Shown: piece by piece, positions 35,241-45,248 of the stretch
Position numbering within the stretch: the first letter of the stretch is position 1
Layout of the letters: every line of letters starts with the position of its first letter
From: Chinchilla lanigera
Taxonomy: Eukaryota; Chordata; Mammalia; Rodentia; Chinchillidae
Length of the DNA stretch: 64,000 bases
NCBI RefSeq assembly: GCF_000276665.1
Contig: NW_004955433.1
Location: 11,702,962-11,766,961, forward strand
Direction of reading: 5' to 3'
Notes under the pieces: model-generated
What the model was told of the DNA's origin: nothing
Databases searched by the model: none
What the model saw: the letters and a program-made list of their open reading frames with translations, nothing else
Program-made: the position numbers and the translations under genes

Positions 35241-35939
35241 AATGCATCAGTGGGTTTTGTATGAGGCGTAACAGCAAACTGGGGCAACTTTATTCATGAC
35301 TTTCCTTAGATTGGATGTCTTTGAAGCAAGAAGGAGAGATCTCCTGGAATTACTTAAGAGAACAAGCATATTTGTTTTGTGAGCTTGACTGATGGCCGGT
35401 AGAGCAGTTGAGTGAAATCTCTAAACTGATTAGGGCTTTCGTTCAAATAATCTTCTACCTTTTTCATTAATTTATTCCTTAATGCTATTTTGCTGCTCCT
35501 CTACCAAGGATAATAATCTCACACTCTCTGACCTCCGTGAGTGGATGACCTAGAGCCCATAACTAATCTTATTTACTTTCCTGACCAGCCGAACTTCATT
35601 TACCTTGGCTGGATAAAGAGCCTTGCATTGCTTAGCTTTCCCTCCTTCCCAGCATTCTGCCTAATCTGTAGTGAAGGGCGAAAGACAGGCTTTCCCAGTC
35701 GAGTCCAGAAGCATACTGGGGCAGTGGAAATTTTGAGCCATTTCTCTTTTTTATAAAGGAAATATTTTTCTCTCTTCATTCCCTTGTCCCTTTTTCAAGT
35801 TTTGAAAATTATAGAAAGAAATTGGGGATAGGACTTAATCTATATAGCCCACTCTCCTAACACACTATTTTTAGTTTGACACTTAATTTTCCAACTGTTG
35901 CCATAGGAATACAGTTTAACTTAGGGATAATTGTTGAAT
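35241..35939. other. Gene-free stretch
   Basis: Nothing assignable; stops in all frames. Confidence 0.4.
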
Positions 35940-36290
35940 ATGTATAATTTTGCATTCTCCTTTTTTCATGCCAGTCTTTTTCCCATGGTGCTTTATAATG
36001 TAATAATTATGCATTTTAATAACAGTGATAATCTATTAAGTGTATGTACTATACTTTAATTCCCTAGTTTTGAAAAATTAGGTACTTCCATCTAGTTTTA
36101 CTATTACAAAGAATGCTACAGTCAACATTTCTGTGTTTTCTTCAATTAAGTTCTTTCTCTTGAATGTGTTATTTTTAATGAAGTTATTAAAAAGTGAAAA
36201 TGTTTGTGTAACTTTTGCTGTATATCACCAGTGTATGTTCCTAGACTGTTATGGCAGTTTATATTGCCACTAGCATTTGTAAGTGTAAGA
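35940..36290. repeat. LINE1 3'-UTR-like relic
   Basis: 'tttactattacaaagaatgc' and 'tacagtcaacatttctgtgt', with 'ttatattgccactagcattt' further on, parallel the 'ataatgctgcaatgaacatt' and 'caccagcaatg' section of LINE1 ends. Old and diverged. Confidence 0.5.
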
Positions 36291-36304
36291 TTATATTACA
36301 GTAG

Positions 36305-36500
36305 CTTTGGGATTAATCCTTGTTCTTCCATTTACAAACTAGATGGCATGGAGCAAATCACATAATCTCTCTGCCTCAGTTTTCCCATCTGAATGAAGGG
36401 AATAATGACAGTGCTTGCCTCATCTCATAGGCTGTTTTGAATATTGTATTATTTTATATGTTCATATTTGAGGCCTGGTGTCTTTCACATGGGAAATACT
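36305..36500 (+). repeat. MIR SINE
   Basis: 'ttccatttacaaactagatg', 'gagcaaatcacataatctct', 'ctgcctcagttttcccatct' and 'catctcataggctgttttga' follow the MIR consensus. Confidence 0.85.
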
Positions 36501-37425
36501 TGAGAAAAGTTAGCTTTATTTTCATTATTATTACCAAAATTTAATTTTCTCCTAATTTAACAGCACCTTGTATTAAGTTGCAATTTTTAAAGGGAATGTA
36601 GTGAGTAGTCCATTGGAACTGGTCTCTAGGCTCCACAATCAGGAGCTTCTGTAATCAGTGAAAAATTTCAATCACTGAGGCTGCCAGCCGTTAGGAAGAG
36701 CTTCACAGTGATGAGTGTTCTGTTTGTAAGGTGCAGGCTTTTGGATGATCTGTCTCTTAATTTATAATAATAAAATAGCTCTGATTCCAGAACCTTAAGC
36801 CATTATCAAAGCCTGATGTGGCTTAACCTGGATCTGATGCCTGTTTCTCAGCTATAATGACACTTTCACTTAGACTGCACATGATAGCGGGAGGAAATTT
36901 CTCAAAAGAAAACTGGAGTCTTATTACAAGAGGAAGAGGAAGTAGAGGTGAAACAGCTAAAAATAACAAAGGGTCGCTGAACTTTCTTAAAGACTGAGGT
37001 CCTGAAGCAGTTCTTAACACTAAAATTGGGAAAACAGCTAAATGAATGTAGACACTTTGAAGTACATATTTGGACCATCCAATAGCCATTGCCTATGGGT
37101 AGAAGAACCAGGATAAATCCTCAAGTAGTAAAATTGTATGCTCCTACACTGTCTCATTAGCCCTGGAGATGGATGTTCGTTTTCTAAATTATTACTTAGC
37201 ATGACATTGAGGACTGAAGTAGACAGACATTTGTTAATATCAGAGTCCTGACAAACAGTAATTTACACTGCATAGGAGTTTATTTTTTTTCCTTCATATG
37301 AAAGAAATCCTCAAAGAATTGCATTATTCTGTGGCTCTCCATAGCCATCCATGTTCATGGCTCCTACCACACTTTGGACATAGTTTCTAGATTCGGGTTT
37401 GTCTCCTGGTTACCCGACAACTGCC
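36501..37425. other. Gene-free stretch
   Basis: No confident gene or repeat. A minus-strand open frame at 36.82-37.09 kb has no recognisable product. Confidence 0.4.
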
Positions 37426-37429
37426 GCAG

Positions 37430-38030
37430 CATCTAATATCTCATCTACATCACATGAGAACTGAGGAATGGATAAAAAAGATGTGGTGTTTTTATACAAT
37501 GGAGCATTACTCAGCTATAAAGAAAGATAAACTTGAGGCTTTTATAGGTAAATAGATGCAACTAGAGACCATACTCATAAGTGAAATAAAACAGATCCAC
37601 ATGTGTAAACATTGTATTGTCTCTCTAGTGTGTAAAACTGAAAAAGTAAATAAAATCCAAAAGGTACAATGGTTATTGTGAAAGGGAAAGAAACTGCTCA
37701 AAAGGAAAGAACACTTGGGATGGGGGAAAGGAGAAAAGAAAGAAAGAAGGGGGGAAATATATATATTTTTACACACGCACACACACACACACGATAGCTA
37801 AGATAATTATACCACCAATTTCTATTGGTTTATTGAAAGGAACAGTTAATGCTTAATTGTTTGATCAATTTTGCGTGCCTATATCTGGTAATCTGAACAA
37901 CTACTTTGAACATAACAATATGCAATATAACAACTATTGTTTGATTTCCTATCATCTTATTTTGAAATTCTGTATCATTTTTATTCCTTTTTTTATTCTC
38001 TTTAAAATAAAAAAATAAATACATTACGTG
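37430..38030 (+). mobile_element. LINE1 3' end
   Basis: 'gaatggataaaaaagatgtg', 'caatggagcattactcagct', 'ataaagaaag', 'gcaactagagaccatactca' and 'taagtgaaataaaacagatc' are the LINE1 terminal block. A purine-rich stretch, a CA repeat, and the 3'-UTR segment shared with 16.86 kb follow, ending A-rich near 38,025. It is 5'-truncated with no ORF2. Confidence 0.85.
37771..37792 (+). repeat. (CA)n microsatellite inside LINE1
   Basis: Eleven CA-type units with one 'cg' interruption inside the LINE1 3' UTR. Confidence 0.95.
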
Positions 38031-39104
38031 TTGGAAGAAAGATAAGGAAAGGCAAAATGTGTCTGGTAACTGAATAGATCCCCACCCACTTTTTAAGAAA
38101 ACTCTCCAGAAGCCCTGTTTAGTAGTTTCTACCAAATAACTACATTCGCCAAAACTTAATCCATCAACCCAGTCGGAGAAAACTGAGAAGTATTTTGCAG
38201 CAGGGTATATTGCTGCTTCCCACAAAGTCGGGACTCGGTAAAGGAGAGCAAAGGGCAGGCTGGCTGTTAGTAATGCAGCCTGCAGGAGAGTCTTCCGCTC
38301 TGTGAGCTCTCCTAGCAGCCCAGGATGTCCGTCAGTGTTACAGACAAGAGGCCAGGAGAGTGGTAACCAAGAGCTTTGCAGCAGAGAGAAAGAAGAAAGT
38401 GAATTGAATGATGAAAACTTCGGGCTATTAAAGTTTCAACATTTCTTTCTTGCCCAAAACATTCACAACAAACTCCTTGGAATAGGAACTGAAGGAAAAT
38501 GTGCTGTGCCATTTTTCTTTAGCCTTTTTGCAATGCAACAGGACAATCAATACAAATCTTTGCAGTAATCATATATTGATTTTCCTAGAATATAACTCCA
38601 TTTAAAGCACTTTTATCACCAAGAGTGGAAACATTGGAGGCTATCAAAGGAGGAAGTAGGTTTCCTTGACCCCCATCTGCAGTGCACAATTGATTAACAG
38701 AGGATAGTTATGAGAGTGCATGAGAGATTCAGAGAGAAGTCACTGAAAGGTTAATACCAGTTAAACAGAAACATGATCATAGGACATTAGCTTTCTGTAA
38801 AATCATAAGGTCAGGATAAGATAACAGTGCCATCAAAAATGACGTAGGATTCTGAGTCCTTGGCATCCTCACACTGTACCCACTCCCTAGTCCCCAAGCA
38901 CAACCAGAGGACCCCAACCACAAACTTTGGGGATTGGTAGAGTGGTACATGGACGTGGCATGCTAGGTTGAAGTTCAGGGTGCCTGACCTGGCTTGATAA
39001 GGGAATAAATGATGCTGTTTTGGTTTTCCTGAGTCACTGTTATGCCCTAAACCAAAACTGAAGTAATCATAGTAAGTGATTTTTTTTTTCAGACAATGCT
39101 AAAA
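38031..39104. other. Gene-free stretch
   Basis: Open frames at 37.83-38.57 kb overlap LINE1 or lack homology. No RNA gene seen. Confidence 0.4.
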
Positions 39105-39212
39105 GAGACAAGGCATTATACCTCTGAGGCAGAGCATGTGCTCTGCACGTGAGAGGCCCTGCATCCTATCCCCAGCACCTAAAGAAAAAAAAGAAAAAGA
39201 AAAATGTTCAAA
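39105..39212 (+). mobile_element. Diverged ID-like SINE
   Basis: 'gaggcagagcatgtgctctg', 'cacgtgagaggccctgcatc' and 'ctatccccagcacc' followed by an A-rich tail with G interruptions match an old ID element (A-box region decayed, B-box to tail recognisable). Confidence 0.65.
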
Positions 39213-39299
39213 ACCCAAATTTTTATGCCTTTTCTTAACAAAACAAAAGAATTTCTCCCTTCCTTCGTCCTCATCATTTTACTTTCTAAAGATTTTTTT

Positions 39300-39327
39300 T
39301 TAGTGTATGTGCTGCCAAAGCGAGCGC
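39300..39327 (-). pseudogene. RNU6 (fragment): U6 snRNA 5' fragment (28 nt), retroinserted
   Basis: On the minus strand this reads as the first 28 nt of spliceosomal U6 RNA, with about three differences. The core 'tttggcagcacatacacta' corresponds to the conserved U6 5' stem-loop. The fragment sits between perfect 15-bp duplications, 'tctaaagattttttt' on the + strand, at 39,285-39,299 and 39,328-39,342. It is therefore a target-primed reverse-transcription insertion. U6 pseudogenes are common in mammals, but most are longer; this one stops where U6 has its internal A-run. It cannot encode a functional snRNA. Confidence 0.85.
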
Positions 39328-39750
39328 TCTAAAGATTTTTTTAATTCCACCTTCTGAAAGTCCCATGAGTTCTCTGCCCAGATGTCTTCATCCCAGAAAC
39401 AAGGAGCGTAATTGGATGACAACATTAGAAAAAGCATGTAAGTTCTGCTCTGTTTCTGGCCTGCGTAACTGGGATGTCGCCAAAAGCCAGGATGGTGCCT
39501 CCTGCAGCAATCTCAAGTTCACGTCTCTTACACATTCTTTGCTGAAAAGGCAGGAGGGGCCCCGGTGTTCTATTGTTTACAATGTATTGTTCTCCATATA
39601 TTTCCTCTCCCTGAGTCCCTCTTGCTTTTTGCATCAAGGCTGAGTTCTCACAAACAAGCTCTTTATTAAATTAAAAGGTGCATGTAGCCTCATTATCCTT
39701 CACAATGTGCTACACTTGATATTTGCTAGGAAGTCCGAGTTTGTATGTTT

Positions 39751-39791
39751 GGTGTGTGTGTGTGTGTGTATGTGTGTGTGTGTGTGTGTGT
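39751..39791 (+). repeat. (GT)n microsatellite
   Basis: About 20 GT units with one 'gtat' interruption. Confidence 0.97.
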
Positions 39792-39831
39792 TTTCCTTTT
39801 GGCTTTAGGCAAAGCAACTAGTACACATTGT

Positions 39832-39851
39832 CAGATAAAGTATCTTATCTG
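39832..39851. promoter_or_regulatory. Inverted pair of GATA motifs
   Basis: CAGATAA and TTATCTG form perfect 7-bp inverted arms with a 6-bp spacer. Both halves match the AGATAA core of GATA factors. The flanking sequence to about 39,960 is repeat-free and includes 'gaattaatcataattcaata'. Binding is inferred from motif only. Confidence 0.4.
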
Positions 39852-40556
39852 TCAGCAGCACCCTTGTGAATTAATCATAATTCAATAGGCTTACTAATCA
39901 AGATTTGAGATGAATGTTTTGATAGAGCAATCAGATTTGTCTAATCTATCATTAGTTGACAGTAGCTGCGGGCAGAGTGCAGAGTTGGCAATAGTAGACC
40001 TGTTTCTGATCCCTTTGGCTGGGCCCACCAGTTGGGTAGCTTCACTGATTGTAGCAGTGGACCCAGACATTTCTACTAATTAAGTTCTGTTTCTCACCAC
40101 TCTCCCCAGTCTTCCTCCCCCTCCCACCAGTATTCAGAATAGGTGAGCAGAGATCAGCTCTGTGGAACCTGCCTGTGTGATGAACAGATTTGGGAACATG
40201 GTGTTCCCTTTGTTGTTTTCACTTGCCCAGCCAAGTGACAGATCTCAAGGGGATTTGTCGTTTGAAATAGTCATGAGGTAAAGAAGATAAACGTAATATA
40301 TTGTTAAACGTTACTGATTACAACTCTTGTCATAGGTCATTAAAATCTGTATCCTTTTATCCTGAGTTAAACATTCTTGGAGGTAATTTATAGGATAGTT
40401 TGCACACTTGTTCATGAATCTTTTGATATAGATGGATATTATATTGTATACCATGTTTAAAGTTCTGATGTAAAGCCCTGAAATAATATGTCATGCTGTA
40501 AATATGAGGTAGGAATTAATACCATGCATAAAATGGTGGTTTCATTTTATGGAGGA

Positions 40557-40560
<4 letters not shown>
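39852..40560. other. Gene-free stretch
   Basis: Repeat-free to about 39,970, then nothing assignable. Confidence 0.4.

Positions 40561-40588
<28 letters not shown>
40561..40588 (+). repeat. Poly(T) tract, 28 nt
   Basis: An uninterrupted T-run following 'ggagctc'. No SINE body adjoins it on either side, so it is either a tail-only relic or a simple expansion. Confidence 0.95.
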
Positions 40589-40591
<3 letters not shown>

Positions 40592-43500
40592 AATTTTCCT
40601 TTTCCTCCCTGCTAGTATAAAGATATTTCCTTATAGAAAGCTTGGGAATTTCTAAAAAAATCTAAAAAGCATTTTTTAATTTCTTATAATCTTAACAACT
40701 CATTTATATCAATATTATATCTTTTTAGTTAACTAAATATCAACACAAATGCCTTCATAAGTAATTGCTTGACGTTGTTGCCAATAAATGCATTTACACT
40801 GGGCATGTTGCTCTGGAATCTGTGGAACACCAGAAGACAATCCAGAGGACTCCCAGAAGGTACTACTTTCTCTCAGGGCTTCACTTTCTGGATGAAAAGG
40901 ATACGGGAAAACTCATTTAGTCTATTAGTATATCTTACATGTTGGAAGTGACAACTTTTCAATTTCACAGGATTGTCACAGGCCTAACTAAGAGAGTGCT
41001 AGCCACACTTCGAGAGATTTGTAGTTCGGATGTAGACAAGGGATACTGGAGAGTTACTTAATTAGAATCCAGGTGTAATAATATAAGTCCTTCCAAGGCA
41101 GCAGTGTGCTGTGTTAATTAACTTTTGTGCTGAATATGCGGTAGCACCCGAACAAAGAGCAACTCACGAACAGGAAAAGCTTCCTCACTTTGTTCTAGCT
41201 TTAGTTTTGCTATTACTAAAGTTACCCCTCATACTCTCCTTTTGTGTAGTTGAGACTTGAGACATAAGGGCAACTTGTTTTGAAAAAAAAAAAGTTCATC
41301 ATTTGTCCCGACAACTTACTTTCTTTCTTAATCCTCGCATATTCTTTCGAATGATCTTTTATAAAATCAGACTTGTACTTTTTTATGTATAGATCTGTTA
41401 TTGGCTTGCAAAATCCAGATGATTTCTAATCCTACTTTGTTTTTTTTAAACTCCACAAATACCTTTCTGTGGTGAAGAGGAAGAATGGTACCGTATTTAC
41501 TGAACCACAGGGTCAGCTAATATCCCATCAACGTTTGTGATAGATTTTGTCAGTGGACAATTATAGCACAGGAGACAATGGAAAGAATATTCTTCCTCTG
41601 TTACATAAATGAGTCTGGCTTCATTTATGCTGGCTTCTGCTGTTGCTTGCTGCTGGAGTTTTTAACTAATACAGTAAGCTTTGTAAATCCATATTAAGAA
41701 ACTGTACAACTTGTATGAGGAAACATTTTAGGTAACCAGTGCAACACTGTGCGTAGCTAGTGGAAGATTCATTTGCCAACCCTCTCCTAGTTCTCAGGTG
41801 AGAAGGTCCTATTTAGAGATTCTCCACTCCACCTACTCCTGTTTCCTTGACCACTCCCTCAAGCTTCATTTTTCTGCTCTAATAAAGTCTAGAATGACAA
41901 ACAGGACCACCTTGTTTGTACAGCATAAAATTAACAAAGATCAAGGTGTTACTGGAAGCATTCAGAACAGATTGGATTCAACAAATTTTTTTCATCATCT
42001 CTGGGACCTCTTACCAGTTATGAGAAAAAAATGCTTTAATTTTCCTGCCTAGTACTAATATCTTCTTGTGTCGTTTACTAGAAGAAAAGAATAATAAAAT
42101 ATACTGCTTTTTCTTTTTCATAGAGAAAGCAGTATATGGAGTCCTTGTGACTATATCGGAACTGTGTCGAAGAGATGGGACATTGGACAGTGTTAGTGCT
42201 CCCTTTCCATAGTTTTCATTTGGATGTCTGATGAAATTCAGTCTTCACTGCTTGTTTGTTTTTTCCCTCTGACATCCTATGTGGACACATCAGGCCTTCA
42301 TAGTCAAAACCAGAGTAAGTAGTTTTGACCAAGTGCTTGCTCTTTGCAAGATTATGTTCGGTATGTCAGAAATCCAAAGACATCTGTCCTGTCCCCAGAG
42401 AGTTTACTATATGTTTGGGAAGATAAAACATAAAAACATGAAAAATAAAACTGAAGGATTTAAAGAACTTCTCCAGACAACACTAGAAAAGATATATCAC
42501 ATGAGTATATATGGTTGTCAGTTTCATTTACAGATTTCCTTTAGAAGAAAAAAATGTCCTTGGGCTCTTTCAATAGTCAGAGCTCAGAGAGACCATTATG
42601 GTCCCTAAAATCTGAGTGTTGCTCTGTAAAAATTCCTTTTAGTTTAGAAATCTCAAAAAGAAATCTGGTACAAAGTAGTGGTAAAATGATTATTTTAGAT
42701 TATCACTGAAATGAAAGTATAAAATGTCTAAATTAAAGTTTAGTTTTAATTCATATTAAAATTAAAATGTTTAATTATCTTAATGCCAGTGGGCCTCTGA
42801 GAAGATGCTGGAAGACTCCAGGATAGATAATCATTTCCTTTTTAGTAAGTTTCATGTATAGTAGGATCGTTTCAAACTACATAGATAAAAATCCAAAGGA
42901 AAAGATGGCTTTTGAGTTGGTTAAGACATAGACGATGGTGAGAGGTCATTTCAGTTAGATAGAATGTAGTATAATGGCAGGAGTAAAATAGTACAGCCTA
43001 GGCTGGCTGGTTGAACGTGGAAAGTTCAGGAGACACAGACTAGTATGTGAAAGGACTAAGATGGCTGAGTTCTGAGGGCCTGCTCCCACTTCCAGGGGTA
43101 AGAGTGACTTAGCATTCGTGGGACTGTAGGAAATTAGTCTGGTGGCGGTGTTACCCCATGGATTTGGGTCATTCTTGCTGGTGACAGAAGGGGTGCTTTT
43201 GGAGAAAAGCAGTGTTCCTGAGATGTGAGAATACGAAGAAGTCAGAGGACTTCTAATATGAGAGAACTTCGTCATCAGTTGTTTATGGGGGTGAAAGAGA
43301 GGAAAGAGTCACGGGTGATTTTCTGGTTTCAGATTTGGTAATAAGTGGACATTGAGGGTGGCACTGCATACCCCAACACCAGTTTGGGTATGGGAAGAAG
43401 TTTCAAGAATAGAGCCATCCAAATTATCTACTGGGAAGGAACCATGACCTTCTCCTGCTTGTGAAAATTATGAAATAATTCTCCAAAGCACTACTAATAT

Positions 43501-44585
43501 CAGTAGCCTGAGATAAAATTGGTACCCAAAGTACAAACTGAGTAATTAAAAGAAAAAAATTTCACTAATGTTGGTGATTTTGATATAGAGAGTCCCTGAC
43601 TGACAGTGGGTTTCACTGTATGATGATGTGAAAATGGTGTACATTCTATAGAAATTGTACCTTGACTTTTGGTCCTTTTCTGGGCCAGGGGTTTGCAGTG
43701 GGATACTCTTGCAGTGCCAGCCAGTGGCAGCAAGCCACTCCTAGCCAGCTTCGTGATCACAAGGGGAACCACCACCAGTGGACTGTGTTGCTGACCTAGC
43801 TGTTGGTGGGTTAGGTGTAGTCAGTGCATTTTCAACCTGGGATAGTGTCAGCAGAAGATAAGCTTCCGGGACCCTAACCCCTGGGCCAGCCAGGGAGCAG
43901 GCATGTGCCTTTGGCTGTGTGTTAGTGATTGCCTTTACTGTCACCTTGACAGCAGGTTTCTAGGACCTGCTCATTCTCTCCTCAGTCAGTGGGTCCGTTT
44001 CCTCTTCATTCTCATTTAGCTGAAAAATTTTTCATAATACCCCGGTTTTCAGAGACCAATGTATTGACAAGGACCTGTCAATTCTGGACCCTGTTTTATC
44101 TGCTTAGAGAGACCCTGTCGTCTCTTAAGAACAGCAGGTTTTCTTCAGTGATGTGACTAAGCTTGTGTACTACTTGCAGAGTTGGGGAATTACATCTAAC
44201 AGAAGAATGAAGTTGAGGCTGTGGGGTTGGAAGTCTCTAGGGCAGGCGAGTGAAGTTTGAGAGGTGAGGAGAAGTGGAACAGAAAACCCCTGTACCTTTT
44301 GCCAAACCCTTTGCCCAGACCTAGGAATCCAAATCTCACAAAAGGTTAACCTGAGTGCATGGAATTGTCCAGCATAAAACTCTCTGTACAAAAGTCACAC
44401 TCATCTCATTCCAAGAAGCAGGAAAAGTTCCAAGTTGGCCAGCAACAATTGAGTCCTTTGATCCCCAGACAATGTGACTTTTTATAAGCAGCGGACCTGT
44501 AAAGCCCTTTTCATTGCTGCTTCCCACGTGTCTAACTTAGGATGTGTGCAGTATCGAGTTGCCTTGTCCACACTTGAGCTACTGA
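40589..44585. other. Gene-free stretch
   Basis: No gene supported. A perfect 12-bp inverted repeat lies at 42,099-42,137. The purine-rich stretch 42.9-43.45 kb may be an old dispersed repeat of unknown family. Open frames at 43.50-44.53 kb on the minus strand are short and domain-free. Confidence 0.4.
42099..42137. repeat. Inverted repeat, 12-bp perfect arms, 15-nt loop
   Basis: ATATACTGCTTT at 42,099-42,110 pairs perfectly with AAAGCAGTATAT at 42,126-42,137. The loop is pyrimidine-rich. It could be a MITE tip or a chance palindrome. Confidence 0.85.
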
Positions 44586-44589
44586 GGCA

Positions 44590-44865
44590 TCACTTCTGAG
44601 GACTGCAGGTAAGAGGTGTGCGACAGGTCCCCGTTTCCTTGATACTGTGTGGTTTCTCTTATATGAGAAACCCAAAATTTAAATAATTAAAATCAGGAGA
44701 TAGATTCTGTGGAGATGGGCTGGGGATCTGGGAGGGAGAGAAGGGGATGGGGAAGGAACAAGGATCAAGTTACTGTATGAGTATGTACTGGTACAACACC
44801 ATGAATGTATTTATGCTGTATCACAAATAGATACTAATAAAAAGAAATAAATAAAGCACAAGCCA
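44590..44865 (+). mobile_element. LINE1 3'-UTR end
   Basis: 'ggtttctcttatatgagaaa', a GA-rich block ('gggagggagagaagggga'), 'gtactggtacaacaccatga' and the terminal 'actaataaaaagaaataaat' are typical of a LINE1 3' end. It is followed immediately by a B1-dID. Confidence 0.6.
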
Positions 44866-44869
44866 TTAA

Positions 44870-45115
44870 GCCAGGTGTGGTGATGCATGCCTGTAATCCC
44901 AGCACTCAGGAGGCTGAGGCAGGAGGATTGCTGTGAGTTTGAGGCCAGTCTTGGGCTACATAGTGAATTCAAGGCTACCTTGAACTGGATAGTGAGGCCT
45001 TGTCTCAAAAAGACAAACAAAACAAAACAACAAGAAAAAGGGAAGGGTTGGGGATATAGTTCAGTGTGAAGGTCCTAGGTTCAGTCCCTAGTACATAGAT
45101 AGATAAATAGATAGT
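44870..45115 (+). mobile_element. B1-dID dimeric SINE, best-preserved copy
   Basis: The B1 half is well conserved: 'ccaggtgtggtgatgcatgc', 'ctgtaatcccagcactcagg', 'aggctgaggcaggaggattg', 'gggctacatagtgaattcaa' and 'gaggccttgtctcaaaaaga'. An A-rich linker leads to the ID half, 'gggttggggatatagttcag', 'gtgaaggtcctaggttcagt', ending 'gtac' at 45,094 and then a short (ATAG)n tail. The linked order at three loci supports a single dimeric family. Confidence 0.9.
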
Positions 45116-45186
45116 GGTTATTTCTCTTATTGCTAAATATTGTATACAAGTCTTATGTTCACTTTTTAAAAATATACTCATTTTTT

Positions 45187-45248
45187 GGTCTTCCTGCCTC
45201 AGCCTCCTGAGTGCTAGGATTACAGGCCTGAGCCACTATGCCTAGCTT
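45187..45248 (-). mobile_element. B1 SINE fragment
   Basis: 'ggtcttcctgcctcagcctc', 'ctgagtgctaggattacagg' and 'cctgagccactatgcctagc' are the complement of the B1 5' part. It is truncated. Confidence 0.85.

Noticed and set aside
37830..38225. 131-codon open frame on the minus strand
   Set aside because: About half lies in the LINE1 3' UTR; the rest has no homology I recognise.
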